From NCBI GenBank assembly GCA_035405785.1, contig DAONJS010000007.1, positions 88,590-152,589 of the forward strand: a stretch of DNA of 64,000 bases, written 5' to 3'. Made by a program: the position numbers and the translations under genes. This document shows, piece by piece, positions 45,984-54,005 of the stretch. The notes below the pieces were generated by a model. The model made no database searches. It was not told the origin of the DNA and was given only the letters and a program-made list of their open reading frames with translations. The stretch comes from BPGX01 sp035405785 (GTDB lineage Bacteria > Bacteroidota > Bacteroidia > B-17B0 > Aurantibacillaceae). The stretch's first letter is position 1, and each line of letters begins with the position of its first letter.

Positions 45984-46583
45984 CTATTTTATTTTTGTTC
46001 CAACAAATCTAACAACATCTGCTATACCATGATGAAATTTACCTTCTGATAAAAATATTTGTTTGTATTCTAATAAGTCAATTTTCAAATCTTTGAAATC
46101 ATTAATCAACATCTCTTTAGTATAAAGCATATCAATATCCTTTGGACCACCAGAAGAATTATTTAATTGATTAGGATTAAATGCTTCTAAAATCACTTTT
46201 CCATTAGGTTTTAACCATTTGATTACTTTTTGATGTATAGAACTTCTTATACTTGAAGGGAAATGGGCATAAATTAAAGCAACAGCATCATATTGATTTG
46301 CAGGATATTCAATAACATTAGCATCAGCAATTTGATAATGAATATTTACATTATTTTTTTCTGCTAATTTTAATGCTTTTGACATTCCTACTTTACTTAA
46401 ATCAAAAGCTTCTACATACCAACCAAGTTTTGCTGCATAAACGGCATTTCTTCCTTCTCCTTCACAAACAAAAATTATTTTTCCAGGAATAAGTGAATTT
46501 AATTGCTCCTTCAAAAATTCGTTTGGTTCAGTACCATAAATGAATTCTTCCTGATTGTACCTTTCATCCCAAAAGTAAGTCAT
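45984..46583 (-). CDS. Class I SAM-dependent methyltransferase (TehB-like)
   Basis: 199 residues. MTYFWDERYNQEEFIYGTEP is the start typical of the TehB-like/thiopurine-methyltransferase-related group; the SAM loop is IIFVCEGEGRNAVYAAKLG, then AFDLSKVGMSKALKLA and WLKPNGKVILEAFNP. Small-molecule substrate unknown. It sits 8 nt downstream of metK, the enzyme making its cofactor, suggesting shared expression. Confidence 0.9.
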   Translation of the reverse strand: MTYFWDERYNQEEFIYGTEPNEFLKEQLNSLIPGKIIFVCEGEGRNAVYAAKLGWYVEAFDLSKVGMSKALKLAEKNNVNIHYQIADANVIEYPANQYDAVALIYAHFPSSIRSSIHQKVIKWLKPNGKVILEAFNPNQLNNSSGGPKDIDMLYTKEMLINDFKDLKIDLLEYKQIFLSEGKFHHGIADVVRFVGTKIK

Positions 46584-46591
46584 TAAATAAA

Positions 46592-47845
46592 CTATTTCAA
46601 CTTAAAAGCTTTTTTAATATCTTTTACTCTATCTAATTTTTCCCATGTAAAAAGCTCTACTTTCTTTTTAATTTTAGTGCCATCAGGTTTTTCAAAAACT
46701 TTTTCAACTACTTCTGGTTTTCTGCCCATGTGTCCGTATGCTGCAGTTTCGCTATAAATAGGATTTCTTAATTTATAGGTTTGTTCAATAGCATAAGGTC
46801 TTAAATCAAATAAATCTTTTACAATTTCTGCAATTTTCCAGTCGGGCATATCAACTTTTGAAGTGCCGTAAGTATTCACATATAATCCCACTGGTTCAAC
46901 TACACCAATGGCATAAGAAACCTGAACTAATACTTCATCTGCTACGCCTGCTGCAACAAGGTTTTTAGCAATATGTCGTGTAGCATAAGCAGCACTTCTG
47001 TCTACTTTTGATGGGTCTTTACCAGAAAAAGCACCACCGCCATGCGCTCCTTTTCCACCATAAGTATCTACAATAATTTTTCTTCCAGTAAGTCCGGTAT
47101 CTCCGTGAGGACCACCAATTACAAATTTTCCTGTAGGATTGATAAGGTATTGGATATTTTTATGGAAAATAGATTTATATTGAGGGTATTTTTTCAAAAT
47201 TCTTGGAATTAAAATTTTCTGAATATCATCATAAATTTTCTTTTGCATTTTGGCATCAGTGTCAAATTCATCATGTTGAGTAGAAATAACAATTGTTTTG
47301 ATGGCTTTGGGTTTTCTGTCATCTCCATATTCAAGAGTAACTTGCGACTTTGCGTCCGGGCGAAGGTATTTCATTTGTTTGCCTTCTTTTCTTATTTGAG
47401 AAAGTTCGTATAATAATTTATGTGATAAATCAAGCGTAATAGGCATATAATCATCAGTTTCGTTAGTAGCGTAGCCAAACATCATACCTTGATCACCAGC
47501 ACCTTGTTGCCAAGGGTCTTTTCTATCAACGCCTCTATTGATGTCTGCTGATTGTTCATGAATTGCCGAAAAAATACCGCAGGAATTGGCATCAAACATG
47601 TATTCAGATTTGTTGTAACCAATGTTATTAATAACAGAACGAACAATTTTTTGTATATCTAAATACACAGATGATTTAACTTCACCAGCTACTACTACTT
47701 GACCAGTGGTAACCAATGTTTCGCATGCTACTTTTGATTGAGGATCAAAAGCAAGAAAGTGGTCAATAATAGCATCTGAAATTTGATCCGCTACTTTGTC
47801 TGGATGTCCTTCTGATACGGATTCAGAGGTGAATAGATAAGCCAT
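46592..47845 (-). CDS. metK: S-adenosylmethionine synthetase
   Basis: 417 residues. Makes SAM from Met and ATP. Motifs: SESVSEGHPDKVADQISDAI at the N-terminus (ATP and Mg), GAGDQGMMFGYA, GGPHGDTGLTGRKIIVDTYG, GGGAFSGKDPSKVDRSAAYA and KNLVAAGVADEVLVQVSYAI. Full length with the insertions typical of this phylum (residues about 140-215). Middle gene of purS-metK-methyltransferase; 12 nt after purS. It supplies SAM to the many methyltransferases seen in the window. Confidence 0.97.
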   Translation of the reverse strand: MAYLFTSESVSEGHPDKVADQISDAIIDHFLAFDPQSKVACETLVTTGQVVVAGEVKSSVYLDIQKIVRSVINNIGYNKSEYMFDANSCGIFSAIHEQSADINRGVDRKDPWQQGAGDQGMMFGYATNETDDYMPITLDLSHKLLYELSQIRKEGKQMKYLRPDAKSQVTLEYGDDRKPKAIKTIVISTQHDEFDTDAKMQKKIYDDIQKILIPRILKKYPQYKSIFHKNIQYLINPTGKFVIGGPHGDTGLTGRKIIVDTYGGKGAHGGGAFSGKDPSKVDRSAAYATRHIAKNLVAAGVADEVLVQVSYAIGVVEPVGLYVNTYGTSKVDMPDWKIAEIVKDLFDLRPYAIEQTYKLRNPIYSETAAYGHMGRKPEVVEKVFEKPDGTKIKKKVELFTWEKLDRVKDIKKAFKLK

Positions 47846-47857
47846 AGTTTTTAATTT

Positions 47858-48112
47858 TTATTTTTGATGGATGTTTATTTGATAAGTTTCAATAATAGGA
47901 TTGTGTAATAAATTTTTACATGCAGTTTCTGCAATTTGGTATGCCTCTTTTTCATTATTTGCAGTGATGTTAAGTTGAATATGTTTTCCTACTCTTACAT
48001 CATTGACAGATGTAATTGATAAATTTGATAAGCCCATTAAAACAGCTTTACCTTGTGGATCTAAAAGTGCTTTATGTGGCATTACATCTATTTCTGCAAT
48101 AAATTCAGGCAT
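47858..48112 (-). CDS. purS: Phosphoribosylformylglycinamidine synthase, PurS subunit
   Basis: 84 residues, the normal size. PurS pattern: FIAEIDVMPHKALLDPQGKA, VNDVRVGKHIQL and YQIAETACKNLLHNPIIETY. PurS is the small dimer that links PurQ and PurL in purine synthesis; neither partner is in the window. It leads the metK operon. A weak TACATTAG box (48132-48139, one mismatch) is upstream. Confidence 0.93.
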   Translation of the reverse strand: MPEFIAEIDVMPHKALLDPQGKAVLMGLSNLSITSVNDVRVGKHIQLNITANNEKEAYQIAETACKNLLHNPIIETYQINIHQK

Positions 48113-48221
48113 AAAAATTTTTTAAGGTCGCTAATGTAGCTATTGAAATTTTAATTTTCAAAATTTAGAGTTTAAATTTTTGACAGATAGAGATATAATC
48201 TTTATTATTGCCGCAAAATTT

Positions 48222-48295
48222 GGGGCATTAGCTCAGCTGGCTAGAGCGCTACAATGGCATTGTAGAGGTCATCGGTTCGAGTCCGATATGCTCCA
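48222..48295 (+). tRNA. tRNA-Ala (anticodon GGC)
   Basis: 74 nt cloverleaf: acceptor GGGGCAT/ATGCTCC including the G3-U70 pair that marks alanine tRNAs, D arm GCTCAGCTGGCTAGAGC, anticodon stem CTACA/TGTAG with loop ATGGCAT (anticodon GGC), T arm ATCGG-TTCGAGT-CCGAT, discriminator A. CCA is not encoded. A TATTATTG box with one mismatch lies at 48203-48210. Confidence 0.97.
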
Positions 48296-48590
48296 CTTGA
48301 TGAGTTTTTAATTTTTAGTTATAAGTTTAGATTTATAAGTATTAAATGCTCAATGTTCAATTCTCAATTCAATGCTCAATATTCAATGTGCTGCGGTGCC
48401 TGTGAAATAATTACTTTTATGTGCCAACGATATCGGTTGGTATGCTGACATTTATCTTCAGCATTTTACCGTCATTGCGAGGACAAACGGTCCGAGGCAA
48501 TCTCGTATTGTAATACCCCTAATTGCAATGGCGAATACTCAAAGCAATCTTGTGTTGGAATTATGAAAGTTGAAAAATCACAACAAAAAA
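48296..48590. repeat. Repeat-rich gap after tRNA-Ala, with CGTCATT element copy 2
   Basis: No gene is seen. Contents in order: a CAATGCTCAATATTCAATG-type array (48345-48389), a small hairpin CCAACGATATCGGTTGG (48424-48440), and a diverged CGTCATTGCGAGG element from 48470 to about 48533 related to those at 2302 and 57060. Confidence 0.7.
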
Positions 48591-49766
48591 TTAATACACA
48601 ACAACTTTTTGAGTATATGTAGAGTACTTTGTTTTAATAACACCTAAGTAAATACCTTTTGATATTAAAGAATTTGAGATAGAATAAACATTTTTAGAAA
48701 CTACAGGAATATCAAAGATTTTTTTACCATTTAAGTCGCTTAATTGAAAACTTGTGTATTCATTAAAAGTGTGAAAGTGAAAAACAATATCGTCTTGTAA
48801 AATTTCATAAGTAAAAAGTTCATAATGGAGTTGATATAAAAGATCTCTCATAATAATTTGTTCGTCATATCCTGAGAGATTGACAGGTGTGAGTTTGTAG
48901 TAATTAATTCCCGGTATAGGATTATCATCAATGATAGAATAAGTTTTTTCAAATGGCGAATTATGAGAGGGAACTTTTGCAATATTTGAAAAATGAATGC
49001 CGTCTGTGCTTTTATCAATTCTGTAATGAGAAAGATGTTGTTCATTTTTTGTTATCCATTTTAATTCTACTAAATCATTTTTTATAAAAGCATCAAAAGT
49101 AAGCACATCTACGGGCAAAACATCATTACAACTACACCCACTTCCTACTTGTAAAGTAAAAGTAACTATCTCGTCACTTCTGTTAGAGGACATTTCTAAA
49201 GTAAAAGTGCCAGGTCCATTCATAACATAATCAAATGTAGCACCACTATTAGAACCACCTGTAACTTTAAAAGTGTTCCCAGTTTGGGATGATGAAGGAG
49301 AACCTGAGTGTGTTATCATATTAGTTGAAGTTGGTGCAGCACTTCCTGTAATGGAAAAATAATCCCCTCCATCCATTCCAGAATTACCACAACCAGTTGT
49401 AGATGCGCAATTTGTTGCACTGCTGTTAGTACAAAGGGTACCACAATTATTGCAACCTTGCCCATTGCATCTTTGCCTAAAACTAGCGGATAGAGTTGCT
49501 GAACAACTAGAATTAATAGTAATAATTGTACTTTTTACTTGAAACCCATTTGAACAATTTCCAGTGAAACTTGTACAATTGCACATTGGTCCAAACCAGG
49601 AAAATTCTGTCAAATCACAACCACCAGTACAACCTTGTCCATTATTACATTCTGCATAAATGCTCATTCCTCCACTAATGCAAGTTGTTTGACCAGAAAG
49701 AAAATTATGCAAAACATAAAGTATCTGAATTAAAATTACTTTATTAAAAATTTTTATGAAATTCAT
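48591..49766 (-). CDS. Cys-rich secreted protein with probable T9SS C-terminal sorting domain
   Basis: 391 residues. Signal peptide about 1-25 (ending FLSGQ). Residues about 28-145 contain at least 14 Cys in motifs such as CNNGQGCTGGC and RCNGQGCNNC; a CSC pair follows near 210. A fibronectin-III/FlgD-like module is at about 220-300 (FIKNDLVELKWITKNEQHL, YSIIDDNPIPGINYYKLTP). The last ~75 residues resemble a type A sorting domain (SFQLSDLNGKKIFDI, ISKGIYLGVIKTKYS, TQKVVVY). It is likely disulfide-stabilised and outside the cell. No known family for the Cys-rich part. A one-mismatch TATATTTA box is upstream (49802-49809). Confidence 0.8.
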   Translation of the reverse strand: MNFIKIFNKVILIQILYVLHNFLSGQTTCISGGMSIYAECNNGQGCTGGCDLTEFSWFGPMCNCTSFTGNCSNGFQVKSTIITINSSCSATLSASFRQRCNGQGCNNCGTLCTNSSATNCASTTGCGNSGMDGGDYFSITGSAAPTSTNMITHSGSPSSSQTGNTFKVTGGSNSGATFDYVMNGPGTFTLEMSSNRSDEIVTFTLQVGSGCSCNDVLPVDVLTFDAFIKNDLVELKWITKNEQHLSHYRIDKSTDGIHFSNIAKVPSHNSPFEKTYSIIDDNPIPGINYYKLTPVNLSGYDEQIIMRDLLYQLHYELFTYEILQDDIVFHFHTFNEYTSFQLSDLNGKKIFDIPVVSKNVYSISNSLISKGIYLGVIKTKYSTYTQKVVVY

Positions 49767-50137
49767 AGTACTGTAAGTTGATATGATTGAAAATTTTGCT
49801 GTAAATATAAGGATTTATGATGGAATACTCTATTAAAGCAATTTAAACTTATTATTAAATTTTGAAAATATATGCAAAGTAAATTTTAATATTCATTTCT
49901 TAGAAAAAAAATAGAAAAATTAGAAAAGGATTTAGATTCCAAATTTTTAAAATCATGAATTTCATTAGTTTTGAGTGCTGACGCACATTGTAAACATTCT
50001 AATAAATGTGCTGACATTCATTGTCAGCTTTTTATTTTTGAGTTAATAAATTGAAGTGAAAAAATAACTAAACACTAAAACTAAAAATTCAAAACTAAAT
50101 ATTTTTCACTTTCCACTATTCGCTTTTCAATTACTAG
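49767..50137. repeat. Intergenic gap with GAGTGCTGAC and GCTGACA hairpin motifs
   Basis: 371-nt gap without a gene. It holds TTTTGAGTGCTGACGC (49969-49984, same 16 nt as 60867-60882), then a perfect 7-bp hairpin GCTGACA/TGTCAGC (50010-50028) followed on the plus strand by TTTTTATTTTT. It ends with simple TTTTCACTTTCCACTATT-type sequence. Confidence 0.7.
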
Positions 50138-50211
50138 TGGTCCCACCTGGGATCGAACCAGGGACCCTCAGATTATGAGTCTGATGCTCTAACCGGCTGA
50201 GCTATGGGACC
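50138..50211 (-). tRNA. tRNA-Met-type (anticodon CAT)
   Basis: 74 nt cloverleaf on the minus strand: acceptor GGTCCCA/TGGGACC, D arm GCTCAGCCGGTTAGAGC, anticodon stem TCAGA/TCTGA with loop CTCATAA (CAT), T arm CCTGG-TTCGATC-CCAGG, discriminator A, no encoded CCA. The paired G1-C72 excludes initiator tRNA. It may be elongator Met or the lysidine-modified Ile(CAT); the sequence alone does not settle it. Confidence 0.93.
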
Positions 50212-50226
50212 AAAAAATTCGGGCTG

Positions 50227-50234
50227 CAAATATA
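50227..50234 (-). promoter_or_regulatory. TAnnTTTG promoter box for tRNA-Met
   Basis: TATATTTG on the minus strand, 16 nt upstream of the mature tRNA 5' end and inside the 56-nt gap after sdhB. Confidence 0.6.
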
Positions 50235-50267
50235 TTGCAAATAAATTGACAAATACAAATTAAAAAT

Positions 50268-51017
50268 TTATTTTTCTGAAGTTAGTGAAGCACAAATATA
50301 TTCTCTATTTAACCTTGCAATATTTTCTAATGAAATTCCTTTTGGGCATTCAGCCTCGCAAGCGCCTGTATTGGTACAATTTCCAAAACCTTCTTCGTCC
50401 ATTTGTTTGATCATATTTAAAACTCTTTCCTTTCTCTCAATTTGACCTTGAGGAAGTAATGCAAGATGAGAAACTTTTGCTGAAACAAAAAGCATAGCAG
50501 AAGCATTTTTGCATGCAGCTACACAAGCACCACATCCTATACATGTAGCGGCTGCAAATGCTTTATCAGCATTTTCTTTTGGAATTAAAATAGTATTTGC
50601 ATCTTGCGCACTACCAGTATTTACAGATATGTAACCACCTGCCTGTATAATTCTGTCAAATGCACTTCTATCTACAGATAAATCTTTAATAACAGGAAAA
50701 GCACTTGCTCTCCATGGTTCTACTACAATTGTATCACCATCTTTAAATGAACGCATGTGTAATTGACAGGTTGTAACTCCTCTTAATGGACCATGTGGAC
50801 GTCCATTTATATACATACTACACATGCCACAAATTCCTTCACGGCAATCATGATCAAAAGCAACAGGATCTTTTCCTTCTGTAATAAGTTTTTCATTTAA
50901 TACATCAAACATTTCAAGAAAAGACATATCTGGTGAAACATCATCTAATTGATAAGTTTCAAAATGTCCTGCATCTTGACTATTTTTTTGTCTCCAAACT
51001 TTTAATGTAATTTTCAT
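50268..51017 (-). CDS. sdhB: Succinate dehydrogenase/fumarate reductase iron-sulfur subunit
   Basis: 249 residues. The 2Fe-2S domain has DCREGICGMCSMYINGR with VTTCQLHM near 60-95. The C-terminal ferredoxin half has CIGCGACVAACKN and CTNTGACEAECPKG, the three-cluster arrangement of SdhB. Passes electrons from SdhA to the membrane subunit. Last gene of sdhC-sdhA-sdhB; 12 nt after sdhA. Confidence 0.95.
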   Translation of the reverse strand: MKITLKVWRQKNSQDAGHFETYQLDDVSPDMSFLEMFDVLNEKLITEGKDPVAFDHDCREGICGMCSMYINGRPHGPLRGVTTCQLHMRSFKDGDTIVVEPWRASAFPVIKDLSVDRSAFDRIIQAGGYISVNTGSAQDANTILIPKENADKAFAAATCIGCGACVAACKNASAMLFVSAKVSHLALLPQGQIERKERVLNMIKQMDEEGFGNCTNTGACEAECPKGISLENIARLNREYICASLTSEK

Positions 51018-51029
51018 AGTATTAAATTT

Positions 51030-53042
51030 TTATTTATAACTTCTTTGTGCTACTTTAATATTTTCAAATTTTAGTTCTTCTTTATGTAATTCCCATTTTC
51101 CTAATTCTTTGAATTCCCAAGCAGCTACATAACTAAAGTTTGCATCATCTCTTAGTGCTTCACCATCTTCAGTTTGATATTCTTCTCTGAAGTGTCCGCC
51201 ACAACTTTCATTTCTATGTAATGCATCAATACACATTAATTCTCCTAATTCAAGAAAATCGGCTACTCTTCCTGCTTTTTCAAGTTCAGGATTAAATTCC
51301 TTGTCACTTCCAGGAACTTTTACATCTTTCCAGAATTCTTCTCTTAATGATCTGATTTCTTCAATGGCTTCTTGTAGTCCTTTTGCATTTCTTGCCATAC
51401 CGCATTTGTTCCACATTATTTTTCCTAATTTTTTGTGGAAATGGTCAACAGAATGCTTTCCTTTTACATTCATTAATTTATTGATTTGGTCTTTTACTTC
51501 ATTTTCTGCTTGAACAAATGCTTCGTGGTTAGTTGATATAGGTTTTGTTTTGATTTCATTACTCAAGTATGCACCTATTGTATAAGGTATGATAAAGTAA
51601 CCATCCGCTAATCCTTGCATAAGTGCAGATGCACCTAATCTATTGGCACCATGATCACTAAAATTAGCTTCTCCAAGAGCATATAAACCAGGTACTGTGG
51701 TCATTAAATGATAATCTACCCAAAGCCCGCCCATTGTATAATGTACTGCAGGATAAATCATCATTGGGTTTTCATAAGGATCAACGCCAGTAATTTGTTT
51801 GTACATATCAAAGAGGTTGCCATATTTTTCTTCAACTATTGGTCTTCCTAATTCTTTTAGTTGTTGTTCAGTTGGATTTTTGATACCTCTTTTATTGGCC
51901 TCCATCATTCCATACTTATACTTCAAGTTGTACGCAAAATCTAAAAACACAGCTTCACCTGTAGCATTAACACCAAAACCAGCATCACATCTTTCTTTTG
52001 CGGCACGGCTGGCAACATCACGAGGCACTAAATTTCCAAATGCAGGATATCTTCTTTCTAAATAATAATCTCTGTCTTCTTCTTTTATATCATTTGGATT
52101 TAATCTGCCTTCTCTAATGGCTTTTGCATCTTCTAATTTTTTGGGTACCCAAATTCTTCCATCATTTCTTAATGATTCGGACATTAAAGTTAATTTAGAT
52201 TGATGTTCGCCAGATACAGGAATACATGTAGGGTGAATTTGAGTAAAACAAGGGTTTCCAAAAAATGCACCTTTCTTATGGGCTTTCCATATTGCAGTAG
52301 CATTGCTTCCCATGGCATTAGTAGATAAGTAAAACACATTGCCATAACCACCAGAAGCAAGAATTACTGCGTGTCCAAAATGACGCTCTAATTCACCTGT
52401 AATTAAGTTACGAGCAATAATACCTCTGCATTTACCATCAATCATTACTATATTAAGCATTTCGTGGCGAGTATACATTTTTACCTGTCCAAGCGCTACC
52501 TGACGCATTAAGGCACTATATGCTCCTAACAATAGTTGTTGTCCTGTTTGTCCTGCGGCGTAAAATGTTCTTTGAACTTGTGTTCCGCCAAATGAGCGAT
52601 TACTAAGGTATCCGCCATATTCACGGGCAAAAGGAACACCTTGAGCTACGCATTGATCAATAATGTTTGCAGAAACTTCGGCAAGGCGATAAACATTGGC
52701 TTCGCGGGCACGATAATCTCCACCCTTTATTGTATCATAGAATAAGCGATAAACGCTATCACCATCATTTTGATAATTTTTTGCAGCATTAATACCTCCT
52801 TGTGCAGCAATACTGTGAGCTCTACGGGCAGAATCTTGAAAACAAAAAACTTTAACTTTGTATCCTAATTCGGCTAAACTGGCAGCAGCTGATGACCCTG
52901 CAAGACCACTTCCTACAACAATAATTTCAAGATTTCTTTTGTTTGCAGGATTTACAAGAGGCACAGTAGAACGAAATTTTGTCCACTTTTCTTGTAAAGG
53001 TCCTTCGGGTATTTTAGCATCTAATTTTGGTGATGTTGCCAT
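51030..53042 (-). CDS. sdhA: Succinate dehydrogenase/fumarate reductase flavoprotein subunit
   Basis: 670 residues. FAD loop EIIVVGSGLAGSSAAASLAE, HSIAAQGGINAAKNY with the covalent-FAD His region, the active-site stretch QIHPTCIPVSGEHQ, YTMGGLWVDYH, EANFSDHGANRLGASALMQG and the Arg-rich C-terminal RNESCGGHFREEYQ. Oxidises succinate to fumarate (or the reverse). Full length of the Bacteroidota/epsilon-type enzyme, which is longer than the E. coli form. Confidence 0.96.
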   Translation of the reverse strand: MATSPKLDAKIPEGPLQEKWTKFRSTVPLVNPANKRNLEIIVVGSGLAGSSAAASLAELGYKVKVFCFQDSARRAHSIAAQGGINAAKNYQNDGDSVYRLFYDTIKGGDYRAREANVYRLAEVSANIIDQCVAQGVPFAREYGGYLSNRSFGGTQVQRTFYAAGQTGQQLLLGAYSALMRQVALGQVKMYTRHEMLNIVMIDGKCRGIIARNLITGELERHFGHAVILASGGYGNVFYLSTNAMGSNATAIWKAHKKGAFFGNPCFTQIHPTCIPVSGEHQSKLTLMSESLRNDGRIWVPKKLEDAKAIREGRLNPNDIKEEDRDYYLERRYPAFGNLVPRDVASRAAKERCDAGFGVNATGEAVFLDFAYNLKYKYGMMEANKRGIKNPTEQQLKELGRPIVEEKYGNLFDMYKQITGVDPYENPMMIYPAVHYTMGGLWVDYHLMTTVPGLYALGEANFSDHGANRLGASALMQGLADGYFIIPYTIGAYLSNEIKTKPISTNHEAFVQAENEVKDQINKLMNVKGKHSVDHFHKKLGKIMWNKCGMARNAKGLQEAIEEIRSLREEFWKDVKVPGSDKEFNPELEKAGRVADFLELGELMCIDALHRNESCGGHFREEYQTEDGEALRDDANFSYVAAWEFKELGKWELHKEELKFENIKVAQRSYK

Positions 53043-53077
53043 AGTGTTAGATTTAATTTGATTTAATTTAAAAATTA

Positions 53078-53743
53078 TTATTTTATTATTCCAAAATAAA
53101 AAGCAAGAGGCATTAAAGCAAAGATGAATGGAATGAGAATTGAATAAATAATGCCAAGTTTTTTAATAACAGGTGTGTATTTTTTGTGATTTAATCCTAA
53201 TGTTTGAAAAGCAGATTGAAATCCGTGCATTAAGTGATATGACAAAGAAAACATAGCCAAAACATAAATTATTACCGCTAAAGGATTAGAAAAAACTTCT
53301 CTCATTTCCTCATATAATGTTTCTTCGCCACTTGTAATATGATCAGTAAAGCGACTTACAACCCAAAAATGTTTTAAATGTATAATTAAAAATATTAAAA
53401 TGAGTGTTCCTAATAATCCCATTGAACGGCTGTACCATTTAGAATTAGCATTTGCATTAGATACAGCATAACCTATTTTTCTTGCTTTTTTATTTTCTAA
53501 TGTAAGTATTAATGATTGTATAATGTGAATAATAAAACCAAGAAATAAAAATATCTCTAATGTTCGCATGAGCCAATTGTGAGCCATAAATTCTGCAGCA
53601 GTATTAAAAGTTTCGCCACCATCATTTAAGAATACTAAAGCATTTATTGAACAATGAACAATTAAGAACAAAATTAAAAAAATTCCTGTTAATCCCATTA
53701 CAAGTTTTTTGCCAACTGAGTAACTAAACATTCCTTTTGCCAT
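53078..53743 (-). CDS. sdhC: Succinate dehydrogenase cytochrome b558 subunit
   Basis: 221 residues, five membrane helices (about 10-33, 58-82, 105-128, 155-178, 193-215). His residues that can bind two haems occur in IVHCSINALVF, HNWLMRTLEIFLFLGFIIHI, IFLIIHLKHFW and SYHLMHGFQSAFQ. This single-subunit b558 family (B. subtilis/Wolinella-like) anchors SdhAB and reacts with menaquinone. First gene of the sdh operon with a TATATTTG promoter. Confidence 0.94.
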   Translation of the reverse strand: MAKGMFSYSVGKKLVMGLTGIFLILFLIVHCSINALVFLNDGGETFNTAAEFMAHNWLMRTLEIFLFLGFIIHIIQSLILTLENKKARKIGYAVSNANANSKWYSRSMGLLGTLILIFLIIHLKHFWVVSRFTDHITSGEETLYEEMREVFSNPLAVIIYVLAMFSLSYHLMHGFQSAFQTLGLNHKKYTPVIKKLGIIYSILIPFIFALMPLAFYFGIIK

Positions 53744-53759
53744 ATTAATTTTTTTGGTG

Positions 53760-53767
53760 CAAATATA
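53760..53767 (-). promoter_or_regulatory. sdhCAB promoter box TATATTTG
   Basis: Exact TAnnTTTG on the minus strand, 16 nt before the sdhC ATG. Confidence 0.7.
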
Positions 53768-53979
53768 GTTACATTTTTAGTGTATTACTATTTTGAATTT
53801 ATTTTTATACATAAAGTGGTATTAATAAAAATTTATTTTTTTATATTACAATAAGATAGAAGGTTATTTAGAATAAATTTAAATTGTTTTTCTTGATAAT
53901 AATTAAAATAATTTTTGCGTGAAATTTGGAATTTAAAAAACATCAAAAGTTTTTTGAAAAAGTAAGGAATATTTTTCCG

Positions 53980-53987
53980 TATATTTG
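53980..53987 (+). promoter_or_regulatory. Promoter of the E2-ruvC-rluA run (-7 TATATTTG; -33 TTTG at 53953-53956)
   Basis: Exact -7 match with TTTG 23 nt upstream, 18 nt before the ATG at 54006. Confidence 0.72.
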
Positions 53988-54005
53988 TTTGCAAAAATTT
54001 GATCT

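Noticed and set aside
50010..50028. Strong terminator for the tRNA-Met or the Cys-rich gene
   Set aside because: The perfect hairpin has its T-run on the plus strand, where no gene reads into it; it fits a dispersed GCTGACA repeat better.
50138..50211. Calling the CAT tRNA an initiator
   Set aside because: It has a normal G1-C72 acceptor pair and lacks initiator features; elongator Met or Ile(CAT) remain the options.
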